Shown here one piece after another: positions 17,422-25,871 of a stretch of 49,995 bases of DNA. Each line of letters begins with the position of its first letter. Position 1 is the stretch's first letter. Both the position numbers and the translations under genes were made by a program. Below the pieces are notes generated by a model that saw only the letters and a program-made list of their open reading frames with translations, made no database searches and had not been told where the DNA came from. The DNA is from Sphingomonas sp. GTDB taxonomy: Bacteria; Pseudomonadota; Alphaproteobacteria; Sphingomonadales; Sphingomonadaceae. The DNA is taken from assembly GCA_025356055.1 (NCBI GenBank), contig JANXUU010000122.1, positions 1 to 49,995 of the forward strand, in the 5' to 3' direction.

Positions 17422-19249
17422 TGATGCTCCTTCCCGACGGCCGATAGCCGAACACATCGGCATAGCGGCGGTCGAACGCATTGGCGACGCGCCCGAACAA
17501 TTCGACTTGGGGCGAAATTCGCCAGCCGAGTCGCGCCGAGGCGAGCGCATAGCTACCAAGCCACACCGTCGCGGCTGGATACTGGTCGAAGTCGACGTCG
17601 CTGCGGGCTCCGACAAGGGCGAGCGAGGCGCCATAGGTCAGGCGACCCGCTTCGCCATCGGTGCTCACCGCACCCGACCACTTGGGTCGCCGCACTTCCT
17701 TGACCTGAAGCGCAGCGACGTTCGGCTGGGTCGCTTGTAGATAGGCTCCCTGCGCGCGGAGGCGAAAGCGAGAGGAGGGCGACCAGCCTGCCTCAATCTC
17801 GATTCCCTGGCGGCGGCTCCTTCCGGTCGCATTCTCCGTCCCAGAAAGGAAGGTTACAGGATCGAATGTATCGACGATCTCGCTGCGCAGTCGCTGGCGA
17901 TAGCCGGTCAATGCCGCGTTCCAAACCCCGCCACGCCACCTTAGCGATGCTTCGAACCCGCGCGAACGCTCGGGCACAAGGGTCGGATTGCCAATAAAAC
18001 TTCCCGGGAAGAAGCCGTACAAGTCGAAGAAGGTTGGTTGCGCGATTCCTTCGCCATAGCTCGCCGTCGCCTCAACACCGCTGCCGAGCCTTGCCAGCAA
18101 CGACGCCCGCACCGTGGTCGCATCATGGAAACGATTAAAGACGTCGCGTCGTACCGCGACATCCCCGGTCAACGAGCGCCAATCGCCTTTCCACTCGGCA
18201 GTCACCGAACGATGACGCCGCGTCTGGTCCTGATTGCTTCCCCCGCCATAGGCGACATCGCGCGCATGGAAGCGCTCATGCTCCTGCTCGACTGCGCCGA
18301 TAAGATGCTGGTCGATCCCGAGTGCGACGAAATGCGCACGAAGTTCGAGGCTCGCGGTTACTCGCCGCGCGGTGGTGCGGTTGGTCTCGACCCGGTCGAG
18401 CCGGTTGATGTTCGACGATCCGAGCAGGCTGAGCGAAACGGTGCCCGACAGTGCATCCGCGGCTTGCCCACGCGATACCCATCCACGCACCGCCCCGAGT
18501 CGATTGCGGCTGCTATCGAGCGTATCGGCGTGAAGGTACGTCACCGGTGAATAGCCATCATATTTGCTGATCCCGGCGAGCGCGAAGCCAGACGCGCCGA
18601 CTTCAACATCCGGCGCTGCCGCCCACGCCAGACGTCCACGAAAACTTTCATTCTCATAGCCGTCTTTGTCGCCCGTGCCGTCGAACGCGTCTGTCCCGCG
18701 CGATTTCTGTGCTGCGATCCCCAAGGCCGCCTTGACGCCGCGCCCGGCATAGCTGGCCGATGCAGAACCGCGCGCCGTGCCGAACGATCCTCCTTCTGCC
18801 ATCACGCTGCCGCTGGTGTGTTCGGCCGAATCACCGTTGACTGCGATCACGCCGCCGATCGCTTCCGATCCCCACAGTGCCGACTGCGGCCCGCGTACCA
18901 GTTCGATCCTTGAGGCGATGTCGGCGTTGAGCAGTTCGAACCGCGGAGCATTGCCTGCCGCCGGGTCGTTGGCGCGGATGCCGTCGATGAACAGCAGCGT
19001 GTGATTGGCCTCGGCGCCGCGAATTCGCACTTCGGTCAGTGACCCCGCCGGTCCGCTGACGGAAACCGAGGTCGAGGGGAGCAGCCGCAAATAGTCGCTA
19101 ACAAAGGGCAATCCGGAGCGCTCGATCTGGAGTTGATCGACAAGGGAAATGCTTGCGGCACTGGTCGCAGCGGGCTCTGGAAGCCGCGACGCGGTTACGA
19201 CGATGGGGGTAGTCGCCGGAGCGACAAGGGCAGGGGGGCTATCGAGCAT
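17390..19249 (-). CDS. btuB: TonB-dependent vitamin B12 receptor, BtuB-like
   Basis: Outer-membrane active transporter. 619 aa. Near the N-terminus TPIVVTASRLPEP resembles a TonB box. The plug domain follows (LLPSTSVSVSGPAG, VRIRGAEANHTLLFIDG, ELVRGPQSALWGSEAIGGVI), then the 22-strand barrel, ending in a conserved YADVFGYRPSGRSINGG. About 600 residues is the BtuB size. It is preceded by a cobalamin riboswitch and followed by btuF-btuC-btuD. Odd point: the ATG at 19249 gives no signal peptide, and a TGA in the same frame lies inside the upstream hairpin, so the N-terminus may be damaged or misread. Confidence 0.88.
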   Translation of the reverse strand: MLDSPPALVAPATTPIVVTASRLPEPAATSAASISLVDQLQIERSGLPFVSDYLRLLPSTSVSVSGPAGSLTEVRIRGAEANHTLLFIDGIRANDPAAGNAPRFELLNADIASRIELVRGPQSALWGSEAIGGVIAVNGDSAEHTSGSVMAEGGSFGTARGSASASYAGRGVKAALGIAAQKSRGTDAFDGTGDKDGYENESFRGRLAWAAAPDVEVGASGFALAGISKYDGYSPVTYLHADTLDSSRNRLGAVRGWVSRGQAADALSGTVSLSLLGSSNINRLDRVETNRTTARRVTASLELRAHFVALGIDQHLIGAVEQEHERFHARDVAYGGGSNQDQTRRHRSVTAEWKGDWRSLTGDVAVRRDVFNRFHDATTVRASLLARLGSGVEATASYGEGIAQPTFFDLYGFFPGSFIGNPTLVPERSRGFEASLRWRGGVWNAALTGYRQRLRSEIVDTFDPVTFLSGTENATGRSRRQGIEIEAGWSPSSRFRLRAQGAYLQATQPNVAALQVKEVRRPKWSGAVSTDGEAGRLTYGASLALVGARSDVDFDQYPAATVWLGSYALASARLGWRISPQVELFGRVANAFDRRYADVFGYRPSGRSINGGLRVGLGS

Positions 19250-19257
19250 GATACAAA

Positions 19258-19282
19258 CTTTCGTGACCTGTCGTCACGAAAG
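19258..19282 (-). promoter_or_regulatory. Perfect hairpin covering the btuB ribosome binding site
   Basis: On the - strand the arms CTTTCGTGAC (19282-19273) and GTCACGAAAG (19267-19258) pair perfectly over 10 bp with a 5-nt loop. The 3' arm contains GAAAG, the only Shine-Dalgarno-like sequence before the btuB ATG at 19249. It sits 75-90 nt after the end of the riboswitch. The likely role is the riboswitch expression platform, hiding the ribosome binding site. A terminator is less likely because only TTTGT follows. Confidence 0.5.
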
Positions 19283-19344
19283 GGACGTGCACCATTGCCC
19301 GGCCCTCCGCCCGCGGCTGGACCCGGCCGGGGGAAGCGAACGAC

Positions 19345-19475
19345 GGACCCGGGCCAGTATCTGACTTCGCGCCGCGCCCTTGATCAGGGACGCGGCACTT
19401 ACAGTTGCGGGCACAGTGCCGGATGTTCGCCGACTTCCTCTTCGCCGATGGCTTTCGCGCACCGGAACCCAAGTC
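19345..19475 (-). ncRNA. Cobalamin riboswitch (B12 element)
   Basis: Read on the - strand, the leader of btuB contains the conserved aptamer pieces in order: GGTTCCGGTGCGCGAAAGCC (5' part, from about 19470), GAGGAAGTCGG...GAACATCCGGCACTG (about 19440-19412), the hallmark GCCCGCAACTGTAAG (around 19399-19412), and the 3' B12 box GTCAGATACTGGCCC (19365-19351). These match the alphaproteobacterial B12-box consensus known from the family. It should lower expression of the B12 uptake operon when adenosylcobalamin is abundant. The outer P1 limits are approximate. Confidence 0.9.
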
Positions 19476-19586
19476 CTGCGGGGGCTGTGCTGCGGTGCAG
19501 CAGGCTTGTCAATCGCAGCGTCCTCGGCTAGGCGCGCCAGCTTGAACCGGCTGGTCGGAAACCAGCCACTTCACAAGGAATTTGCG

Positions 19587-19817
19587 ATGAAGAGCGAAAC
19601 GCACCCGGACTATCACTTCATCAGCGTCAAGCTGACCGACGGGACGAGCTACCAGACGCGATCGACCTGGGGCAAGGAAGGCGACACGCTCACGCTCGAC
19701 ATCGACCCCAGTGCCCACCCGGCGTGGACCGGCGGCAATTCCCGCATGATGGATACGGGCGGTCAGGTTGCGCGCTTCAACAAGCGCTTCGGCGGGCTTA
19801 CCCTCGGGAAAAAGTGA
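19587..19817 (+). CDS. rpmE: 50S ribosomal protein L31
   Basis: 76 aa large-subunit protein at the central protuberance. It begins [20 protein letters not shown] and has the conserved [13 protein letters not shown] and [14 protein letters not shown]. It has no cysteines, so it is the zinc-independent (C-minus) form. The ATG follows CACAAGGAAT, with AAGGA about 7 nt upstream. The stop overlaps the GTG of an acetyltransferase (GTGA). Confidence 0.95.
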   Translation: MKSETHPDYHFISVKLTDGTSYQTRSTWGKEGDTLTLDIDPSAHPAWTGGNSRMMDTGGQVARFNKRFGGLTLGKK

Positions 19818-20392
19818 CCGGGTCGCAGGCTTTGCGCCTGCGGACCCAGCCCGGCGCGATCACCTCGCCGCCGCGACTGGAGACCGAGCGGCTGGTGCTG
19901 CGCGGGTTCACGCGCGACGACCTCGATGCGCACGCCGCCAAGCTTGCCGACCGCGACGTAGTCCGCCACCTCGGCGGCCACCCGTTCAATCGTGAGGATA
20001 GCTGGCGGCGGCTAACGATGGCAGCCGGCCAGTGGCCCCTTCTCGGCATGGGTTACTGGGCGGTAGAGTTGAAGTCCGCGGGCCGCATGGTCGGCGAGGT
20101 CGGATTTGCCGATTTCGAGCGCGGCATGACTCCCGACATAAGCGGCGTGCCCGAAATGGGGTGGGTATTCGAAAGCTCTGTTCACGGCCAAGGCATCGCC
20201 GGGGAAGCGTGCCGGGCGGCGTTGGGTTGGATCGACGCGACCTATGCCCCGCCCGATATTCCGGCGATCATCGCGATCGAGAACGCCAAGTCGATGCGCC
20301 TCGCTGAGCGACTCGGCTTTGAGCGCGAGCCCGACGCCCTCTATCGCGACGAGCTTATCGCATTGTTTCGCCGGCGGCGCCCCGTCCGCTAG
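19814..20392 (+). CDS. GNAT-family N-acetyltransferase (RimJ/RimL-like)
   Basis: Cytosolic acetyl-CoA-dependent acetyltransferase, 192 aa from [22 protein letters not shown] is the opening of the Acetyltransf_3 group, which includes RimJ and Rim[11 protein letters not shown] and [17 protein letters not shown] cover the acetyl-CoA loop, and [17 protein letters not shown] the last helix. Its substrate is unknown. Coupling to rpmE and kinship with RimJ/RimL make a ribosomal or other protein N-terminus worth considering, but small-molecule substrates are equally common in the group. It is convergent with gcdH, with a 4 nt overlap. Confidence 0.85.
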   Translation: MTGSQALRLRTQPGAITSPPRLETERLVLRGFTRDDLDAHAAKLADRDVVRHLGGHPFNREDSWRRLTMAAGQWPLLGMGYWAVELKSAGRMVGEVGFADFERGMTPDISGVPEMGWVFESSVHGQGIAGEACRAALGWIDATYAPPDIPAIIAIENAKSMRLAERLGFEREPDALYRDELIALFRRRRPVR

Positions 20393-21579
20393 AACGCGGC
20401 AATCCCGGTGATCGCGCGCCCCATGATCAGTGCGTGAACGTCGTGAGTGCCTTCATAGGTGTTGACCGTCTCGAGGTTCGCGGCATGGCGGATCACCTGA
20501 TATTCGGCGCTGATACCGTTCCCGCCGTGCATATCGCGGGCGATGCGGGCGATTTCGAGCGCCTTACCGCAATTGTTGCGCTTGATCAGGCTGATCGTCT
20601 CGGGAACGAGCGTACCCTCCTCGAGCCGCCGGCCAACCCGAAGCGCGGCCTGGAGCCCGAGCGTGATCTCGGTGACCATGTTGGCGAGCTTGAGCTGGAC
20701 GAGCTGGGTCGCGGCCAAGGGGCGGCCGAATTGCTTGCGATCGAGCGTATATTGCCGCGCGGCGGTGTAGCACGCCTCGGCAGCACCCATCACGCCCCAG
20801 CCGATACCGTAGCGCGCGCGATTTAGGCAGCCGAACGGGCCCTTGAGTCCCTCGACGTTGGGCAGCAGCGCATCCTCGCCAACCTCGACCTCGTCCATCA
20901 CGATCTCTCCAGTGATCGACGCGCGGAGGCTGAGCTTCTGCTGAATCTTGGGGGCGCTGAGCCCCTTCATGCCCTTTTCGAGCACGAAGCCGCGGATCGT
21001 TCCGCCATGCGCCTCGCTCTTCGCCCAGACGACGAAGACATCGGCGATCGGCGAGTTGGTGATCCACATCTTGGCGCCCGAAATGCGATAGCCGTCAGCG
21101 GTCTTCGTGGCGGTTGTGCGCATCCCGCCTGGGTCGGATCCGGCGTCCGGTTCGGTCAGCCCGAAACAGCCGACTAAATCACCTTTTGCCAATCCAGGCA
21201 GATACTTCAGCCGCTGTTCTTCCGAACCGTAGGCAAGGATCGGGTACATCACGAGGCTCGACTGAACCGACATCGCCGAGCGATAGCCGCTGTCGACCCG
21301 CTCGACCGCGCGCGCGATCAGGCCATAGCTGACGTAGCCCAATCCGGCTCCGCCATATTCTTCTGGAACGGTCGCGCCGATAAGCCCGAGCGCCCCCATT
21401 TCGCGCAGTATCTCGCGGTCGAAATTCTCGTCGAGATAGGCCTCCGTCACCCGCGGCTGGAGCTGCTCCTGCGCATAGCCCTCGGCGGTATCGCGGACCA
21501 ATCGCTCCTCATCGGTCAGCTGGCTTTCCAGATCGAATGGATCAGCCCAGTCGAACGGCTGGAGTTTGGGCTCGCCCAC
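20389..21579 (-). CDS. gcdH: Glutaryl-CoA dehydrogenase-like acyl-CoA dehydrogenase
   Basis: FAD enzyme oxidising glutaryl-CoA to crotonyl-CoA in lysine/tryptophan breakdown. 396 aa. Acyl-CoA dehydrogenase signatures [17 protein letters not shown] and the C-terminal [17 protein letters not shown] are present; Glu376 of YEGTHD is the expected catalytic base. [20 protein letters not shown] and [10 protein letters not shown]-type sequence around residues 100-110 are characteristic of GcdH rather than short-chain dehydrogenases. It starts with GTG behind GGAGAAA. It is not in an operon here. Confidence 0.9.
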   Translation of the reverse strand: MGEPKLQPFDWADPFDLESQLTDEERLVRDTAEGYAQEQLQPRVTEAYLDENFDREILREMGALGLIGATVPEEYGGAGLGYVSYGLIARAVERVDSGYRSAMSVQSSLVMYPILAYGSEEQRLKYLPGLAKGDLVGCFGLTEPDAGSDPGGMRTTATKTADGYRISGAKMWITNSPIADVFVVWAKSEAHGGTIRGFVLEKGMKGLSAPKIQQKLSLRASITGEIVMDEVEVGEDALLPNVEGLKGPFGCLNRARYGIGWGVMGAAEACYTAARQYTLDRKQFGRPLAATQLVQLKLANMVTEITLGLQAALRVGRRLEEGTLVPETISLIKRNNCGKALEIARIARDMHGGNGISAEYQVIRHAANLETVNTYEGTHDVHALIMGRAITGIAAF

Positions 21580-21653
21580 GAATTTTTCTCCATCAAGGAA
21601 GTGCTTGCCGCGCCCTTAGCCGGGGCGAAGGCGACGCGCCACCCCGGAGCGCG

Positions 21654-21743
21654 TGGCGGATGGAGTGGGATTCGAACCCACGGTGAGCTTTCACCCACGC
21701 CGGTTTTCAAGACCGGTGCCTTAAACCGCTCGGCCACCCATCC
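21654..21743 (-). tRNA. tRNA-Ser (UGA)
   Basis: On the - strand the acceptor GGATGGG (21743-21737) pairs with TCCATCC; discriminator G and an encoded CCA (21656-21654) follow. The anticodon loop CTTGAAA holds anticodon TGA between ACCGG/CCGGC-type stems. A long variable arm, GTGGGTGAAAGCTCAC, and the T-loop GGTTCGAATCC identify a class II tRNA, here serine. It lies alone between gcdH and a lytic transglycosylase. A GC-rich hairpin (about 21617-21645) lies downstream but lacks a T-run. Confidence 0.96.
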
Positions 21744-21873
21744 GCGCTCGCGACTGCTAGCGGCTAGCCTCAAGCAGGCAGGCAGTGCAAGTCGCGCGAT
21801 GAACCGGCATGGTCCCTGCGCGTTGGCCGCGCTAGCGTGAGTTGCGAAGGGCCAGCGGGTTTTGATTGAGCGA

Positions 21874-22992
21874 ATGACAAGATTGCTGGCCTTCGTGTCG
21901 CTGTTCGCCGCCGCTGGGCTTGCCCCCGCAGGCGCCCAGATGCGCGACCCGCTGGCACCACTGCCCGATGCGCCGCGTATTCCGCCCGCGCCGACGTTGG
22001 TTCCGATTACCACTACCTCCGCCCCGTCACCCGCCGGCCAGTTCGCCTTTGCCGGCTACAAGCAGCACCTCATCGCCCGCGCGCGGATGGCCGGGATCAG
22101 CGAGTCGACTATCAGCTCGACCATTCCCTGGCTCTCGCTCAATCCCCGCGTAATCCTGCTCGACCGTGCTCAGCCTGGCAATATCGGCAATCCCAACTCG
22201 ACCCCACCGTTCGCCCCCTATCGCCGCGAGCATGTCAGCGTCTCGCTCGTTTCGCGCGGCCGCTTCGTCTATGCCGCGAACACCTCGAGGCTCGCCGGCA
22301 TCCAGGCACGCACTGGGGTCGATCCCGCCATTCCCATTTCGATTTTCGGCCACGAGACCAGTTTCGGCGCAGTCACCGGCAATTTCGACTTGCTCGATGC
22401 ACTTGCCACGCTTGCCTATGAGGGGCGCCGCCGAGAGCTGTTCGAGACCGAGTTCGTCGCCGCGCTCCGCTTGCTCGACCGCGGCACATCGCGCGCACGG
22501 TTGAGGGGGAGTTGGGCCGGCGCCACGGGATATCCGCAGTTCATGCCCTCGGCGATCCTGCGCTTGGCGATCGACGGCGACGGCGACGGCCGCGCCGACA
22601 TCTGGTCGAGCCAGGCCGACGCCTTTGCCTCGATCGGCAATTTCCTCAAGGACGCCGGGTGGAAAGCTAATATTCCGTGGGGGATCGCGGTCCGAACACC
22701 TACCGGCCTCGACCGCGCTGCACTGCGCAATCCAGTCGTCGCTCCGCGCTGCCCAAGAGTCTTCGCGCGCCACAGCAAGTGGCTCACCATGCGCGAATGG
22801 CGCGCGCTCGGGGTTGCGCCGCTGCGCCGCTCGCTCCCCGACGACGAGCCCGCCTCGCTGCTCGAGCCCGACGGGCCCGGCGCGACCGCCTATCTGCTCA
22901 CCGCCAATTACCGCGCGATTCTCGCCTATAATTGCTCGAACTTCTACGCGCTTAGCGTCGGCATCCTCGCGGACGAAATTGCCCAGCGTTAA
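21874..22992 (+). CDS. Lytic murein transglycosylase, MltB family
   Basis: Cleaves the glycan strand of peptidoglycan to 1,6-anhydro ends. 372 aa from the ATG at 21874 (a TTG at 21862 is possible). A signal peptide (MTRLLAFVSLFAAAGLAPAGAQ) is followed by a proline-rich linker to about residue 50 and an SLT/MltB domain. The catalytic Glu is Glu161 in FGHETSFGAVTG, followed by GSWAGATGYPQFMPSA and the calcium-like DGDGDGRAD loop. There is no lipobox, so it is periplasmic and soluble. The carboxypeptidase gene downstream acts on the same wall. Confidence 0.92.
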   Translation: MTRLLAFVSLFAAAGLAPAGAQMRDPLAPLPDAPRIPPAPTLVPITTTSAPSPAGQFAFAGYKQHLIARARMAGISESTISSTIPWLSLNPRVILLDRAQPGNIGNPNSTPPFAPYRREHVSVSLVSRGRFVYAANTSRLAGIQARTGVDPAIPISIFGHETSFGAVTGNFDLLDALATLAYEGRRRELFETEFVAALRLLDRGTSRARLRGSWAGATGYPQFMPSAILRLAIDGDGDGRADIWSSQADAFASIGNFLKDAGWKANIPWGIAVRTPTGLDRAALRNPVVAPRCPRVFARHSKWLTMREWRALGVAPLRRSLPDDEPASLLEPDGPGATAYLLTANYRAILAYNCSNFYALSVGILADEIAQR

Positions 22993-23059
22993 GGCTCGCG
23001 TGACGCCGCGCACCCGGATAGAGGAAAGCATTCCATCAAGTCCCCCGGGAGTCGCCCCA

Positions 23060-24235
23060 TTGACCCGTGCCGTCCTGCTTGCCTCCGCCGCCGTTCTGAC
23101 CCTAGCGACCGCGGCGCCCGCCGCCGCGCCGCCCTATGAGACCCCCGCGCCGGTCGCCTACCTCATCGATCTGTCTTCGGGGGCCGAACTCTACGTCAAG
23201 GATGCCGACCGCCGGATGCCGCCGGCGTCGATGGCGAAGATGATGGAGACCGAGCTCGCCTTCGAGCTGATCGACAAGGGCCAGCTGTCATTGTCGAAGA
23301 TGTGCACCGTCCAGCCCCAGACATGGGCGAAATGGCACGGCCCGGCCGCCGGCTCGACGATGTTCCTGTCGCCGGGCGAGCAGGTCAGCGTCGAGACTCT
23401 GCTCCACGGGATCGTCACCTTGTCGGGCAACGACGCCGCGATCGTCCTGGCCGAATGCGTCGCCGGGACCGAGCAAGCGTTCGTCGCACAGGAAAATGCG
23501 CTCGCCAAACAACTCGGCATCTCCAACAGCTATTTCGGGACGCCCAACGGCTGGCCCGACAATGATGTCACGATGGTCACCGCGCGCGACCTCGCCAAAT
23601 TGGCCCGCGCCAGCATTGAGCGGCACCCCGCGCTCTACAAGAAATTCTATGCGCAAACCTCGTTCACCTGGGGCAAGACGCTTGGTTCGGGCGCCGACAT
23701 CAAGCAGGACAACCGCAATCCGCTGCTCGGCCGCGTCCCCGGCGCCGATGGCCTCAAGACCGGGCATACCGACGAGGCCGGTTACGGCTTTACCGGCTCG
23801 GCAGAGCAGAATGGTCGCCGCCTGATCGTCGTCATGGCGGGCATGTCGAGTTTCAACCAACGCATCGCGGAAGGCGTGCGGCTGATGAACTGGGGCTTTG
23901 CCGCCTGGACAACCAAGCCGCTCTACAAGGCCGGGGCCAGCGTCGGCTCGGCCAAGGTCCAGCTCGGCTCGGCGACCGAAGTCGGGCTCGTCGCCCCGCG
24001 CGACCTCGCGCTGACTCTTCCCGCCGGGCTAGGCAGCCAGGTCAAGTCGACCCGCATCCGCTACTTGGGCCCGCTCAAGGCGCCCATCGCCAAGGGGGAC
24101 CATGTCGCCGATCTCGTGGTCACCACCGACAATGGCCCGCAGGTCATGCCGCTGGTCGCCGCCGAAGCGGTCAGCGAAGCCGGCTTCTTTGGCCGCGCTT
24201 GGATTGGCCTCAAGCAAATGCTGGGGATGGCGTGA
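23060..24235 (+). CDS. D-alanyl-D-alanine carboxypeptidase (PBP5/6 type)
   Basis: Trims the terminal D-Ala from peptidoglycan stem peptides in the periplasm. 391 aa from TTG. The signal peptide TRAVLLASAAVLTLATAAPAAA precedes a serine-peptidase S11 domain with SxxK at Ser57-Met-Ala-Lys60, the SGN motif in TLSGNDAA, and LKTGHTDEAG. A C-terminal beta domain and an amphipathic tail (GRAWIGLKQMLGM) probably touch the membrane. The TTG has GGGAG 8 nt upstream; a GTG at 23000 would give an overlong n-region. The stop overlaps the tmk GTG. Confidence 0.92.
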   Translation: MTRAVLLASAAVLTLATAAPAAAPPYETPAPVAYLIDLSSGAELYVKDADRRMPPASMAKMMETELAFELIDKGQLSLSKMCTVQPQTWAKWHGPAAGSTMFLSPGEQVSVETLLHGIVTLSGNDAAIVLAECVAGTEQAFVAQENALAKQLGISNSYFGTPNGWPDNDVTMVTARDLAKLARASIERHPALYKKFYAQTSFTWGKTLGSGADIKQDNRNPLLGRVPGADGLKTGHTDEAGYGFTGSAEQNGRRLIVVMAGMSSFNQRIAEGVRLMNWGFAAWTTKPLYKAGASVGSAKVQLGSATEVGLVAPRDLALTLPAGLGSQVKSTRIRYLGPLKAPIAKGDHVADLVVTTDNGPQVMPLVAAEAVSEAGFFGRAWIGLKQMLGMA

Positions 24236-24864
24236 CGCCCCCGCGCGGCCGTTTCATCAGCCTTGAGGGTGGGGAGGGGGTCGGAAAGACGACCCAGCTC
24301 GCCGCACTTGCGCTGGCTCTCCGCGACCGCGGGATTGATCTCGTCACGACCCGCGAGCCCGGCGGCAGCGAGGGAGCGGAGGCAATTCGCGCGCTGCTGC
24401 TGAGTGGGGAAGAGGGCCGCTGGAGCCCTCGCGCTGAAGCGCTGCTGTTCGCCGCCGCGCGCGCCGATCATGTCGAGAAGACTATTCTCCCGGCGCTTGA
24501 AGCGGGCAAATGGATCCTTGCCGACCGCTTCCTCGACAGCAGCCTGGCCTACCAAGGCGGCGGCGCGGGGCTTGGCAGCGACCCGGTGCGCGCGCTTCAT
24601 GCGTTCGGTAGCGAGGACTTTCTTCCCGATCGCACCCTCGTCCTGTTGCTTGGCGAGCGCGAAGGCATTTCGCGAGCCGACGAGCGCGATCGCGGATCGA
24701 GCGACCGCATCGGCCGCCGCGGTTCGGCCTTTCATCTCGATGTCGACCGCGCCTTCCGCCAGCTTGGGTCAATCGAACCCGAGCGGGTGCGTTTGGTCGA
24801 TGCCTCGGGAGACCGCGACGCCGTTACCGCCCGGCTGCTCAGACAGCTCTGCGACCTGCTATGA
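24232..24864 (+). CDS. tmk: Thymidylate kinase
   Basis: Phosphorylates dTMP to dTDP. 210 aa from the GTG at 24232, which overlaps the preceding stop. P-loop EGGEGVGKTTQ (about residues 13-23), TREPGGSEGAE, the DR motif ILADRFLDSSLAYQG, and a basic lid region, SRADERDRGSSDR. It lies directly ahead of holB, the common bacterial pairing, with 10 nt between stop and start. Confidence 0.95.
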   Translation: MTPPRGRFISLEGGEGVGKTTQLAALALALRDRGIDLVTTREPGGSEGAEAIRALLLSGEEGRWSPRAEALLFAAARADHVEKTILPALEAGKWILADRFLDSSLAYQGGGAGLGSDPVRALHAFGSEDFLPDRTLVLLLGEREGISRADERDRGSSDRIGRRGSAFHLDVDRAFRQLGSIEPERVRLVDASGDRDAVTARLLRQLCDLL

Positions 24865-24874
24865 TGCGCTGCCG

Positions 24875-25840
24875 ATGATCCTGGGACAGGGCCGCGCCGT
24901 CAGCCGGTTCGCCGACGCGATGCGCTCGGGCGCAATTCATCACGCCTGGTTGCTCGCCGGGCCGCGCGGAGTGGGGAAAGCGAGCTTTGCGCGAGAGGCG
25001 ACCCGCCGCCTCCTAGCCGAGGCCGCCGGCCCGCCGATCGCCCTCCCCGGAATCGAGACTCCCGAAGAGCATCCCATTGCCCACTTCCTCGCGGCGCGAA
25101 GCCACCCCGATTATCGCGAACTGGTCCGGCTCGAGCGCAAGGAAGGGGGCCTCGGGCGCAATATCTCGATCGACCAGGTGCGCAGTCTCGGCGAGCTGTT
25201 CAACTCGACCCCCTTCCTGTCGCCGTGGCGAGCGGTCGTCATCGACAGCGCCGACGACCTCGAGGCGGCGGCGGCCAACGCGCTTCTCAAGATGCTTGAG
25301 GAGCCGCCCGCAAACTGCCTGTTCCTGCTCGTCGCGCATGCCCCGGGCCGGTTGCTTCCGACGATCCGCTCGCGCTGTAGAAGGCTGGATTTCCAGTCGC
25401 TTGACGATGACGCCATGACGTCAATCCTGAAGAGCATTGCTCCCGGGCAGAGCGAAGCCGAGACGGCGCGCCTCGTCTCGCTGGCCGGCGGATCGGCGGG
25501 CCGCGCGCTCGACTTCGCCGCGCTTGACCTTGCCCCGCTAGAAGAAGCCGCCACCGTCATTCTGCGTGAAGGCGACCGCACCAACGCCCGCCGCTCCAAA
25601 CTTGCTCAAGGCATGTCAGGCAAGGCCAGCGCTGAGCGCTACGCTGCCTTTCTCGCGCTCGTCCCCAGCCTCATCGCGCGCGAGGCTCGCCAGTTGGATG
25701 GGCCACGTCGCGAACGAGCGCTGGACGCCTATGCGCAGGCACGAGAAACGGCGGCAGTCGCCCGCCGCCTGGGACTCGATCCCGCCGCGACCATCTTCCA
25801 ATTGGGCGGCGTCCTTGCCGGGGTCGCCTCGCTTCCTTGA
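24875..25840 (+). CDS. holB: DNA polymerase III subunit delta'
   Basis: Clamp-loader subunit working with the gamma/tau protein encoded by dnaX in this window. 321 aa from the ATG at 24875. IHHAWLLAGPRGVGKASFAREA is a degenerate P-loop, and NALLKMLEEPPANCLFLLVAH the RFC-box region, followed by the sensor 1 SRC motif RSRCRRLDF. A Cys4 zinc module is not seen, as expected for delta'. It lies between tmk and metG. Confidence 0.9.
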   Translation: MILGQGRAVSRFADAMRSGAIHHAWLLAGPRGVGKASFAREATRRLLAEAAGPPIALPGIETPEEHPIAHFLAARSHPDYRELVRLERKEGGLGRNISIDQVRSLGELFNSTPFLSPWRAVVIDSADDLEAAAANALLKMLEEPPANCLFLLVAHAPGRLLPTIRSRCRRLDFQSLDDDAMTSILKSIAPGQSEAETARLVSLAGGSAGRALDFAALDLAPLEEAATVILREGDRTNARRSKLAQGMSGKASAERYAAFLALVPSLIAREARQLDGPRRERALDAYAQARETAAVARRLGLDPAATIFQLGGVLAGVASLP

Positions 25841-25871
25841 AGCGCCGGAGCGGCGCGGCTAGGGCAGGGCG

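Noticed and set aside
19380-19586. Open frame upstream of rpmE as an N-terminal extension of L31
   Set aside because: It is the antisense of the cobalamin riboswitch; the L31 start at 19587 has its own ribosome binding site and family length.
22625-23059. Upstream extension of the carboxypeptidase frame
   Set aside because: It runs out of frame through the lytic transglycosylase; the signal peptide begins at 23060.
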